From: Heliocidaris tuberculata | Taxonomy: Eukaryota > Echinodermata > Echinoidea > Camarodonta > Echinometridae | DNA length: 64,000 nt | Direction of reading: 5' to 3' | Assembly: GCA_025618425.1 (NCBI GenBank) | Contig: CM046836.1 | Span: forward strand, 19,436,278 to 19,500,277 | Shown: piece by piece, positions 46,747-56,637 of the stretch | How positions within the stretch are numbered: the stretch's first letter is position 1 | How the letters are laid out: every line of letters begins with the position of its first letter | Translations under genes and position numbers: made by a program | Notes under the pieces: model-generated | Told to the model about the DNA's origin: nothing | The model's input: the letters and a program-made list of their open reading frames with translations, nothing else | The model's database searches: none

Positions 46747-46858
46747 AATTACATCCAACTGAAAATAATTCACGAAGAAGCTGAAAAATGCGTCGTTTTA
46801 GTGTTTGTTTCCTTGCTTGCTGTCAATACGTGACTCCTATCCAAACAGCGCCATCTTG

Positions 46859-46990
46859 ATACATTGATTGATTGATTGACTGACTGACTGGTCTATCGGT
46901 TGATGTACAGTAGTGATGGGTTGATTGTTTATTGATTGATTGATTAATTAATTGATTTTTGATTGATTGACTGAATGATCTGAAGATTTT
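46859..46990. repeat. GATT/GACT-rich satellite, right flank of the LINE
   Basis: TTGATTGATTGACTGACTG and TTGATTGATTAATTAATTG variants, continuing the array of 35097-35516. TTCTTGACTGAATGACTGG here resembles TTCTTGATTGAATGACTGG at about 35240. Confidence 0.8.
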
Positions 46991-47109
46991 ATTACGTACT
47001 TTTCTTCTTGACTGAATGACTGGCATGTGGATTTGATGTTTCTGTGAATTGTGAATACTGTGCTTAGAAGATTTTAAAGTAATTACACTGACATTATTAA
47101 TTCTCACCC

Positions 47110-47760
47110 ATGCCTAAATCAATGAAATCATTAAAATAGTGATAGAAAATTGACACAAAATTCCTAGACTATCATAAGATAACCATATATTTATGCAAAA
47201 GGGCAATTTGTTTGAATGGGAGTACTTATTCGGACTACTGGTTTAAGTTCCCTCTTCTTTCAATTGTTTATCACACTCTGGACAAAAACAGTCGGTGTTC
47301 ACCCAAACATGAACGAAAACTTGTTTTGTTGAGACAATTGGGCATCTGTCGACATGAAAAAAAAATCTTCTAAATATTTTGAAATTAAATTTTGACAGAT
47401 TTTTCAAAAGTGTAACGTTTTCTCTCTCTCTTTTTTTTTTTTTTTTTTTTTTTTGATACGCACTGTAGTGTTTGGTTGACAGGACCAACGATTTTATCGT
47501 TGCGAAAATTGGTGAGGTCTGATCACTGTTATCGTTATCCTTATCGGTACGTTATAATGTTCACAGTATTATCCCTATCATCATTATCGATGATGCCTGT
47601 CCAGCCCTTAAGAAATGTAAATATCGTGATTACTCTCCTTCAGAGGGTAAGGTAGCATAGTCCACATTAATATGTTACGTATTAATATAGATCACGCGAT
47701 CAACGATGATATTCCGCTCTTGTATTTTCTCCTGTTTGTTTCATTCCTTGTTGCCTCACA
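47110..47760. other. Intergenic DNA before the receptor gene
   Basis: A T-run of about 24 lies at 47430-47454. 47530-47600 holds five TTATC/GATAA cores (GTTATCGTTATCCTTATCG and others), which could be GATA-type sites, though most lack the full WGATAR context. No exon. Confidence 0.3.
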
Positions 47761-47764
47761 TCAC

Positions 47765-47888
47765 AGCCTCCACTGAGAAGAGCACACGGGCCATGGAGAA
47801 GACAATAATCGAACATGTTGAATGTTGTTGACTGTTCCTGTGAAGGAGGGAAAGTTGCTTGTGCCATTAGAAACGACAGAGCTTCAGA
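47765..47888 (+). other. Candidate 5' leader exon of the DEATH-NACHT gene
   Basis: Ends at GCTTCAGA followed by GTGAGT (47889-47894), a strong splice donor. The next strong acceptor downstream on this strand is TTCTTCAG at 48967-48974, before the DEATH exon. It contains only a short upstream ORF (MEKTIIEHVECC). The 5' boundary is unknown. Assignment is by splice-site quality and position only. Confidence 0.35.
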
Positions 47889-48077
47889 GTGAGTTTCTAA
47901 TTATTTCAGGGTGGTTTTTTTTTCGGTTTCCACTCTACAATAATATTCTGGCTATAATACTATAACTCCTAAGTGTGCAGACATATCTCTTGCTGGGTAT
48001 TCATTGACTATTCGGTATTAGACCCCCCCCCCCCTTCCCGCGCACAGGCGCGGATCCAGATCAAGGGGCGCCGCGTA

Positions 48078-48104
48078 CCCCCCCCCCCCCCCCCCCCCCC
48101 CCCC
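48078..48104. repeat. Homopolymer C27
   Basis: 27 consecutive C next to CAGGCGCGGATCCAGATC, a GGCGGATCC-family MITE end. Length may be unreliable in the assembly. Confidence 0.9.
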
Positions 48105-48398
48105 ATTACAGAGCATCGAGTAGATAACCACGTATCGTCTCTTAACGATAGTAACATTACAATTTGCATTTGAATTTGTATTCTTTAAAAGGGTAGCTTT
48201 GACAAGAGGATATATTAAGCTTAACATATTATTTGCATCACTGCGTATGATCCCGAACGTGCTAAAAATTAAATGACTGGGACAATTCCGGGAATATAAT
48301 CGCGCAGTTTTAAAATTGTATACCGTAAAGTTTTATCCATGCACTTAAACGTACAATCTCTGAAAATGAATCAAAACTCTTTCCTTTAGATACTAAAT

Positions 48399-48421
48399 GG
48401 GGGGGGGGGGGGGGGGGGGGG
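48399..48421. repeat. Homopolymer G23
   Basis: 23 consecutive G, interruption-free. Confidence 0.9.
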
Positions 48422-48482
48422 AGGCTTCCGCCTTTCTGTCATGTATCTTCTCACTATGCATGCAAACAGTAGTAATGATACA

Positions 48483-48649
48483 GTTAACCTTGCATAACTC
48501 GAAGTTGCAGAAGTCGAACTTTCCCTCAGTCGAATAATTTTTTTTACCAAACTATGCAAACATGTGTTATTTACAAATCCTTAGTCGAACTTTGCACAAG
48601 TCGAACTATTTTTTGTGGTCCCAACAGATTCGACTTATGCAAAGTTAAC
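48483..48649. mobile_element. Small MITE with GTTAACCTTGCATAA ends
   Basis: 167 bp. GTTAACCTTGCATAACTCGA at the left pairs with TCGACTTATGCAAAGTTAAC at the right. The interior repeats AGTCGAACTTTnC. It lies in the putative first intron of the DEATH-NACHT gene. Confidence 0.8.
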
Positions 48650-48999
48650 ATTATAGGCTACATTTAATACATTTATTTTAGTAGTACATTTATGCTTCAT
48701 AGCCCTTTATACAGGATTGTCTGTATGATAAAGAAAACTTGATTAACCTTCTGTGAAAGAAGTGTATTAACATCGCCATCCAATCCAAATATGGCACCCC
48801 TCTATATCCGCTAGTTAGTTCCCCAATGTCTGACTTCGAAATTATGCCCCAATTCAAGGTGTTTATAATAGAATCTATTGTATATTTTTACACACTGTCG
48901 CGTCTACTATTTTGTTCGATAGTAAAAAAAGATATATATCCTCATCGAAATCAATCCTATTGATTTTTCTTCAGACCTGAAGGAGGTATAGGTAGAAAC

Positions 49000-49264
49000 A
49001 TGTCCCTACGAGACCAGGATATCCTAGACCTATCTCGCCAGGTCTCATACGACCAGCTAGACGACCTCGGTGTCGAGTTAGGCCTTACTCTAACGGAACT
49101 CCACAATCTGAAGAAACAGCATCGAGATGATACGGGGGAGGTCGCACTGAAGATATTGCATCAGTGGAAGATGAAGGATTCCTCAGGATCGGCAACCAAA
49201 GACAAAGTGAAATCAATCATAGAAGCATTGAAGAGCAACACGGCTTCAGCATCTAACGCAAAAA
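49000..49264 (+). CDS. DEATH-domain exon of an NLR-like receptor
   Basis: Exon preceded by acceptor TTCTTCAG (48973-48974). ATG at 49000 opens MSLRDQDILDLSRQVSYDQLDDLGVE in two parts, then ..LTLTELHNLKKQHRDD, ALKILHQWK and KDKVKSIIEALKS: a compact six-helix DEATH fold of about 77 residues with the conserved W of helix 5. DEATH domains recruit signalling partners by homotypic contacts. If unspliced, the frame runs to a stop at 49384-49386 with no further domain. A donor GTACAT at 49265 gives intron phase 1, matching the NACHT exon acceptor at 56637. The donor is weak; GTAATC at 49364 is also phase 1. Confidence 0.75.
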
Positions 49265-49443
49265 GTACATTCAGAACCGACCAAACTAAAACGCGCCACT
49301 GCTTCGGATCTGTAGATCTTATATGGCCTTCAATAACGGCAAGGAAGACGATAATCATGTCTCGTAATCAAATGGCTTTGCATTGAATAACTGCAATATT
49401 TGTGCTTTTTATTGTTTGAAAGGGACTTTCGAAATTGGCTGAA

Positions 49444-49445
<2 letters not shown>

Positions 49446-49495
<50 letters not shown>

Positions 49496-49503
49496 TATAT
49501 ATG
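49446..49503. repeat. (AT)n microsatellite
   Basis: About 25 AT dinucleotides with a TATATATCATATATA turn near the end. Confidence 0.95.
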
Positions 49504-49724
49504 TATATAAGTAGCATCATTGTTGTCTCCCGAGGTATATAATAGTTCATTCACATGACTTTCAATCAAGATAATGAGAGTTCGAATCCTTGGCCGAGGC
49601 TTATGCCCTTTGATTAATCAACAATGGCTACCTCGTAGGAAGTAATGCTGCGAGCGACGTAATGGTACTCGAGCTATTATAAAACGTTGGGTTCTGGTCA
49701 TGCAACTGCATTGAGAAAGGTAGA

Positions 49725-50065
49725 TCATGTGGTACATCAAAATAATTGTGTATTTTGAGGTTCTGAAATCATCGAAATAATAAGTAATTGACTACAAAAA
49801 CTTCAAGTCGCTGAAAATCACATATAGAGAACAGTAGGTCAATTTCACACAGTAATAGTTATATGGGACTACATAATTTTATGCGTGTTCACGTGGCATG
49901 AAAGTTTGGTCTAAACTTTTTAATTTTTTCGAATATCAGGGCATTTGAAGAGCAGTCCGTTTAAGCTGGGGGGGGGGGCATTTATATTACGATACCCTTC
50001 CACACTGACATGAAAAGCATGAGAAAGCTTATGATTATTTTGCACTTTTTAAAGAACTCAACCTT
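49725..50065. repeat. Dispersed repeat, copy 2
   Basis: Same family as 9150-9470 with the blocks in the same order, plus an inserted G run at about 49969-49979. Its right edge abuts the TTAA-type element at 50066. Confidence 0.7.
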
Positions 50066-50527
50066 TAAAGGGTACCAATCACCAAAAATAATTTTGCTCT
50101 GTATGTTAGAGGTTTCATGTCGTTAAACTATATTCAATATATGGGCTTCAAATATTAATTCTATAAAGAGATATTGCAATTTTAATTACATTCTCTATAA
50201 GCGTAAAAGCGACTCGTGAGTAGACTCAGGCCCCTAAAGCTCCGCCATCTTGTCGGGGTCCATTAGAAGGCCCGATAAGCACTTTGCATAATTCATGAGC
50301 GTAAATGCATGATTCATTTTGTAAGATGCTCCCCGAGAATAGCATTTGTTTGTACGCGGTATGAAACACATTACGCGCATCAGCTTAGAGCATGCGCAGT
50401 AAGAAAGGTCAAATTCAGTAATATATGCATTTATGGTAATGTATTCATCGCTTCAATGTACAGATTCGGCGAATCAGCGTCGGTAATTGCTAATTGTGGC
50501 AGACGGCGCTCGGTCAATGCACTTTAA
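50066..50527. mobile_element. TTAA-flanked element, second copy
   Basis: Starts TTTAAAGGGTACCAATCACC with the CAAAAATAATTTTGCTCTGT subterminal block of the 7326-7699 element. The right end GGTCAATGCACTTTAA at about 50512-50527 is a degraded match. The interior CpG-rich GAGTAGAC..GCCCGATAAGCA..TGCAT block is shared, inverted, with 55900-56246. Confidence 0.55.
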
Positions 50528-50699
50528 TTGTAATCGATCTCCGAATCAAAATATATCGCTTTGCAAATTTGTAAACAAGTAAATAAAGCTAAAAATGTAA
50601 CCGGACAGACCGAATCAAATCTAATCATGGATACAGATAATGTAAAAATAAATGTAAAGTACTTGACACGTCATCAGTGGAATAAGTCACCTTTCTTGT

Positions 50700-51330
50700 G
50701 ATATAATTAATACCGGTGAATATATTCATTCAATATGCATAAAGGATAATGATAAATAAGTACATAAATGATACATAAATGTATAATGAAATTTTTTTTT
50801 TAAACTCTTGCAGTGTATGATTTTTTTTCAGGGATAATCTTCATTTGGGGGTGAGGGGATGGGGTCCTTTAGTTAATTGAGATTTTTTCTTTAACATTTT
50901 AGTTAGTCTTGATGTAAATGATTTTTTAAAAATAATATCAGTGTACGTTTATTCTTTTTTGGAAGGGATTTTTCCTCCCCGACTTTTCCTCCCCGACTTT
51001 TGCTGATATACTGAATACCGGTGCACTATTCATTCGATACGCATAAAAGATAATTATAAATAAATAAATAAATAAATGATACTGATATGTATAATGAAAT
51101 AAAAAAGAAAAGAAAAGAAAAGAAAAGAAAAAAAAACCTCTTGCAGTGTAGGATTTTTTTCAGGGATGGTTTTCATAACAGAAATGATGATCTCCATTTG
51201 GGGGTAAGGGGATGGGGTCCTTTAGTTAATTGACGTTTTTTTTTAACCTTTTAGTTAGTCTTGATGTAAATGATTAAAAAAATATATATATAAATGTACG
51301 TTTGTTCTTTTTTGGAAGGGATTTTTTAAA
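50700..51330. repeat. Tandem duplication, ~304-bp unit
   Basis: Two copies start GATATAATTAATACCGGTG (50700) and GATATACTGAATACCGGTG (51004). Both contain CTCTTGCAGTGTA, GGGATGGGGTCCTTTAGTTAA, read in pieces, AGTTAGTCTTGATGTAAATG and TTTTTTGGAAGGGATTTTT. The second has expanded AAGAA and AATA runs. Confidence 0.85.
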
Positions 51331-51359
51331 AATTAAAATCCACCACTAGCGTAGCTTTT

Positions 51360-52060
51360 CTTCCCATTTTTTTTTCTTGCTTGTCAGAGAATTATGGAGG
51401 AAAACATGTGATCACCCCCCCCCCCCCCCCCCCCCCCCCCCCACTGAGCGAGTTTTGGAGAGCTGGCAAGAAGAAAAAAATACGGGTCCCCTTCAAGCAG
51501 AATTTTAGAATTTACAGTTTTGTATTTTTGTTTTTGTTTTTGCTTGTCAGAGAATTATGGAGGAAAACATCTGATAACTCCCCCTACCCCCCACTGAGGC
51601 CACTGGAACACTCAAAATACCGGGAAGAAATATCTTCTAACTTTTAATTTGCATTTGTGAGTAAAATTTATATGTTACCATTCACTAGCATACCCAAGGG
51701 GCCCGGGGCAAAGGGGGGGGGGGCAGAGTGTCCCCTGACAAGTTTTGAAAAAAAAAAGGTTATCTGGTTCCTGAACAAGATTCACGACCCCCCCCCCCCC
51801 CCCCCCCCCCCCACCCCCCTGAGCGACTTTTGGAGGGCTGGCGAACTATTTTCGGAGCTGATAACCTTTTTTTTTTTTTTTCTTTAATGCTTGTCAGTGA
51901 ATTATGGAGGAAAACTGGACCCCATAAAATCTGATAACCCCCCCCCCCCGATCCACTGAGCGACTTTTGGAGGGCTGTGGGGGGGGGGGGGAATTGTCGC
52001 CATTGATAACCCTTTTTTTTAACCCCTCTTGACGCCAAGGTCCAGATACGCCACTGTTGC
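51360..52060. repeat. Cluster of poly-C MITE-derived units
   Basis: Units of TGCTTGTCAGAGAATTATGG and AGGAAAAC..TGATAA, then a long C run (28 C at 51415-51442, 25 C at 51788-51812, others), then CCACTGAGCGACTTTTGGAG and GGCTGGC occur about four times. An inverted unit is at 31150-31245. The cluster ends with TCCAGATACGCCACTG, an end of the GGCGGATCC family. Confidence 0.75.
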
Positions 52061-52195
52061 CATTCCTTTCTAGCTTTCATGCCCGTAAGTCACCACTCAA
52101 TCACAAGTCTTATACAATACCATTCATTTCCATCAACTTATGATTGACCATTCCAGTCAAAGCTTATTGTCTTCACTCTTCCTTTCACATACGCA

Positions 52196-52580
52196 GGGGT
52201 GTCGCTAGAGAATTTTGAATGGGGCAATAGTTATCGTGCCGAGAAAAAAAAATTCCCACAAATTTCCAACAATGAAAAAGTAAAAACTGAAGTTTATATT
52301 TTTATATATTTTTTGACATGCCAAAATACTGACAGTTTGAAACATTACAAATATTAAGGTGTATTACCATCCCGCCACCCCAGGGGTGCATCCAGGATTT
52401 TGTAAAAGATGGGGCACACATTGCAGAAAATTCTCTGACAAGTTGAAAAAGGTCATTTCAAAGGAGGCGGGGGGAGGGGGTACAATCTTGAAGTTGTATA
52501 CTGAAGGTATGTCACTCTGTATCAAGGGGGGCATGGGCCGGAAGTGCCCCCTAAATCTGATACTGCCTTTTTCCACCCCC
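52196..52580. mobile_element. Fragments of the GGCGGATCC MITE family
   Basis: GGGTGCATCCAGGATTTTGT then AAAAGATGGGGCACA (about 52382) and the AAGTTGTATACTGAAGGTAT block match the 31557 and 13345 copies. Ends are degraded. Confidence 0.55.
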
Positions 52581-52599
52581 ACCCCCTCGAGCGATACCA

Positions 52600-53215
52600 C
52601 TGCTTTTTCTCTCATTTTTTATCTTTCTCATTCCATTCTAACTCTGGCTTACCTTTCACACAAACTTTGCATTTAACATTTCTAGTTATGGAACCCCTGC
52701 CCCCCCCCCCCTTTGAATACTCTATGTAAAAGTATATCACATGAACATTACCACTAAAATGAGAATTCAAGTTAGAATTAAAAAGCTCTCAGAATATGTA
52801 AATGTTAAAGGTAACTAGATAGATGACTTTCCATCCCCTTAACATGATAAAAGAGATGAACTAAATCCTTTGGTTTTTTTTGTCTATTTAATAACAATAA
52901 ATATCAATTCAAATAACAAGTTTATAATTTGAAAAAAAAAAAAATATTGAAATTGCACATCCTTGCAGAAGTCTAGTGGTAAGTCAAATTTTCATATCAC
53001 TTACTAGTACAGTATATCACTGAATGAATATTTGGTTTTTCTCACAAGTTCTCAAGCAATATGCATATCAACTGTTTCATTCTATTATACTGTTGAAATG
53101 GTCACTGACATAAATCAAATCTAGGTTTTGTTAAATTTCATTCAGCTGACGGCACTTATTTTTTAGAATTTCAGCAAATGCAATATTCAAACAAAAATCC
53201 TCCAAATCAGAAACC
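52600..53215. other. AT-rich DNA, nothing recognised
   Basis: No exon or element end recognised apart from a C run near 52699-52710. Confidence 0.4.
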
Positions 53216-55740
53216 CTTGTTAGGGATATCTGTATTGTTTTATTCTGAATGAAATCGCCAACTTCATTGCATGTATCCACTCGTGAGACTGCTGATCTAG
53301 CTTACAGGAATGAAGAGCTGTAGTGGTAATCCGTAAGTCTGTTGAATGAAAAGAGAAAATAGAACAAATTAAAAACTATTAAGGTCGTAAACAATAAGAA
53401 AGGACTGCAATGTGCCAGATATGTATATATGCATGACTCAAACAGAGTGAATATTGCTTGATAAAAAGCTATTTTACCCACATTCATTAAAATTAAGTTC
53501 TTTTGTAAGCATGAAAATGGAAATGATGAATCCTTATAAAAATTAAGTAAAATTCCTATATTTGACTAAAAATTCTTTTTCAGGTGAGAGGGAAAGGAAA
53601 TTACAATAGTTTTAAATAACTTGCTTCCTCTTCAAGTTGTGTACTACTGATATAGGCCTATTATATATTTTTTATATTGATATATTTTTTGAAAACTTTT
53701 TTTTTGTGGGGGGGGGGGGTAATTGCCAAATTTAATTATGCACAGTAAAGGCCTACCTCTCCAAGCTTGAGCATGCAGGTCAGTATATCTGCTCTTTGTT
53801 CATTTCTCTGGATTGTGTATCTCAATATTCTTTCACCATCCATTGTAAAGAATCATGCTGTGTAAAAAGAGGATAAATAAATAAATTTATAAGTGCAAGT
53901 ATAAATGAAAGTAATTTAGAGGTACACAATATATATTTCACAGAAATACTTGTACTCCACTAATTGTGACTTTTTTTTTAAATCTTCTCAAACATCTAAA
54001 TACATCTAATTCAGATCATAGATCAAAGCTCAAAAGAGACCGTTTTCACAGATTGTATTGTGAATAAATGTGAAGTGTAATCTTCTCTTTCTTTTCCATG
54101 CTTACACACAATGCTGGGTTTTGTTGGTAATGGTTTAAAATGTTTGCATTAAGGACAAGCTATTAAAAAATCAATGGCAACTAGTAATGGCATCTGTAAT
54201 ATGCTTTTAACCAACACATTTAGGGACCCCTGGAAGCCCTAATTGCTTCTATAGTTCATTTCCTTGTTTCCTGTTAAATTACAATATCTATGATAATCAT
54301 AAAATGATTCAAATTACACTTTACATGTATAAGCATATAGATACTCAGGAAATGTTCTGTAAACTTACCTGTAATTTAGGAAGACTAGATTTCTGCTTCA
54401 TCATGTATGGTCAGTTTGCATTTGCGCAATGTTTGAATAACATTTCTTGGGTTCCTTTCCATTTTGATCTGTTAAAAAAAAAATAATGAAAACAAGAGTT
54501 GTCATTTTTGGGGGGTCTTTCTTGTTACAGTCATAGCTACATTGATAATAATTGTTTTTATCAGGCAAATAAATTCCAATCCATTATTTTTCAAAGGTCA
54601 AAATTCAATAATCATCAGCTATCTTATGTTTATTAAGGTGCATTCAAGCTACATAAGTTTCTTGGAAAGAAAAAGAAACAGCCTCAGCAACAAAACTTTC
54701 TAGTGACGTGTGTCTTAAATTTTGAACAGGGATCCCTAAACTGGCTTTAACAACCAGACTGAATTTTTGCCCAAAATACATTTGCCTCCACCCCCCCCCC
54801 CCCAAAAAAAAATCATATTCTATCAGACTCCAGTTAATTTAAGTCAGTTTAATTGACCAAATGGCATGAATTGAACCAAATATAGTAGATCCAAGTCTTT
54901 TAAGAACGAAAAAAAGTCAGGCGTGAAAGTGAAGTTGAACAGAGTTCTTATTAAACATGGTTAGAGATCTAGATCTTCTTTGACTTTGTCCCCCAAGGCC
55001 AAGCACAGCTTTAGCCCTAGGCCTAGCCAAGTCTACATCTACTCAAGATAGACTATCCTTCAGACTTCGGTTTATGGAATAAAGTTCCAACAAATATTCA
55101 GAGTTCAAAACAGTAAACCTCGTGTAACATTAATGATTTTATATCAGCACTAATTCATATCTTATCAAAATCATCGATATCGTAGAATCCCACCACACAG
55201 TCACAGATTCCAAATCTAACGTTAACCGTAGTCTCGTAGTTGGACTAACGAATACGCTTGTGTGCACCATACAGATGAACAACATGAGGAAATTAAGCTT
55301 ATGGTTATGCAATACAGTCTATCACCATTTAGAGTTTAATAACGTTAGATCTGTTTAGATCTTCTTAGTAGATCCAACTTGTTTGCATGTATTGAATTTT
55401 TGACGCTGTCGAAATAGCCACCGCGCCAGTGGCTGAAACTGACCCGTGACTGCCCGGGTAGCTGTCATGAGCCGCAGCGTGTGAGGACAGCGATCTCCGT
55501 GTCAAACTACATCTCGACGATAAATTTAGAACTGTAATTTCGAGAGAAAATTGTTTCAATCCTTTTTCAACACAACTCTTGTGAATCCTTTTGAAATATG
55601 AATAAATTATCGTAGATCACCTAGAATTGTACAAGTTATTTTTATTAATAAACTAAATGTACGAAATTTAATGATAATTTGACCTCTACTCACCTTGTCC
55701 TTTTGAACTAACATCTCTCATTTCGTGCGGATGACGTCTG
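53215..55740 (-). other. Candidate spliced minus-strand transcript
   Basis: Four exon candidates with good signals on the minus strand: one ending 55694 (AAG/GTGAGT); 54468-54369 (acceptor TTTTTTTTAACAG, donor CAG/GTAAGT); 53857-53757 (acceptor TTTACACAG, donor GAG/GTAGGC); and a last exon from 53338 (acceptor CATTCAACAG) with AATAAA near 53240. The first two exons can encode MRDVSSKGQDQNGKEPKK.. then a stop; the last two encode a separate 42-codon ORF. No product recognised. It lies antisense inside the putative DEATH-NACHT intron. It may be a long non-coding RNA, a small-protein gene, or chance splice signals. Confidence 0.35.
53297..53843 (-). CDS. Two-exon 42-codon ORF in the minus-strand unit
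   Basis: ATG at 53843-53841 reads MDGERILRYTIQRNEQRADI then LTCMLKLGE to the donor at 53756. The phase-0 join at 53338 adds TYGLPLQLFIPVS and a TAG at 53299-53297. The composition looks protein-like (amphipathic, mixed charge), but the peptide is not recognised and the ORF is very short. No other exon could be added in frame upstream because TGA precedes the ATG in the same exon. Confidence 0.25.
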
Positions 55741-55899
55741 GCATATAATCTGCATAATTAATAGGTCTTGAATTGACGAAGTTGAGGTCAAGTAAATTTT
55801 GATCGATACTATCGAATTATGTACATATTCATGACCTAGCATCCAATCAAAGTTTCACAATAAACTGACACGCACAAGAAATATGAATAATGCAACGTA

Positions 55900-56246
55900 T
55901 CGGGTGCTTATCGGGCTCTTCAAATGATCCGAAAGAGGCGGGGCCTAATTCCATTCGCGTAATGATTTCCGCGCGTGCTGCTTTCCGTCTAGTAAATCTA
56001 TTATACGTCTATGAGTAGACTACTCGACGCACCCGTACGCGCTCGCCAAGATAAAGGCTCGCGCGGAACCATAGACAAATTAAAACTCGGAGTTCGGTTC
56101 CGCGCGAGCATTTTCATGTTATCCTCTATTTCCTTCATACTCATTAACTGTTGACCCATAGAATACCAGACATAGTTCTTTGAGGTTGATTTTATACTTT
56201 CTAGCTGTACACAAATTATTTTTTCAGGTGATTGGTACACTTTAAC
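55900..56246. mobile_element. TTAA-flanked element, inverted partial copy
   Basis: The right end GGTGATTGGTACACTTTAA (about 56228-56246) is the reverse complement of the 7326 TIR. The inner block TGCTTATCGGGC..GTCTACTC (about 55909-56020) matches the 50066 copy inverted. CpG-rich; the left boundary is not found. Confidence 0.55.
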
Positions 56247-56637
56247 CCCACCCAACTGGGGCATGGGCTTTGGTAGTCTGATACTGTAGCATGAGTACCA
56301 CTACGTAGGTGTTAATGAGCCTTATACAGTAAGGAAATAATTTACAAATGTATACATACATTGTGTTTGATTTACCCCTTTTTCTTGTATCGTTGAGACT
56401 ATGTAAACAAAATCAGGAGCCATTAAGTATTAAAAAACATTACGAAAAATTTATACAAATCGTCACTGAGGCCTCAGTGTACAAAAGCCGCATTTGTACA
56501 GGTCTCAGTGACGGTTTATGTGAAAAGCCGACTCTTACCGTGATAATCTAAGGCCTGCCGATGTATGATCACAGATTGTATCGCTGGGATTTCAACTATA
56601 GTGACATCAATTTCCTATTCTTTTGTAATTAATTTAG

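Larger units (their letters stand above)
35517..46858 (-). mobile_element. Long CR1/L2-like LINE, minus strand, with nested RTE insertion
   Basis: Minus-strand non-LTR retrotransposon whose 5' end is near 46858 (AAGATGGCGCTGTTTGG) and whose 3' end ATGAAATGAAATAAA is at about 35517. In transcript order: short 5' UTR, ORF1 pseudogene (46746 to about 45758), a ~3.3-kb spacer with a tandem array, ORF2 with endonuclease and reverse transcriptase (42481 to about 36180), then a 3' UTR with its own tandem repeat. Removing the RTE insertion (36789-39986) and one target duplication leaves about 8.1 kb. GATT-rich satellite flanks both ends. The clade call (CR1/L2/Crack-like) rests on the LHCNIRS, GDYNVNLLK, FLDFSKAFDTI and FADDSNIF motifs and the tail. 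Several frameshifts show it is dead. Confidence 0.8.

Noticed and set aside
56565..56637. First 24 codons of the open frame leading into NACHT, including its ATG
   Set aside because: They lie before a polypyrimidine-rich TTTAG splice acceptor and read like intron; the DEATH exon supplies the better start.
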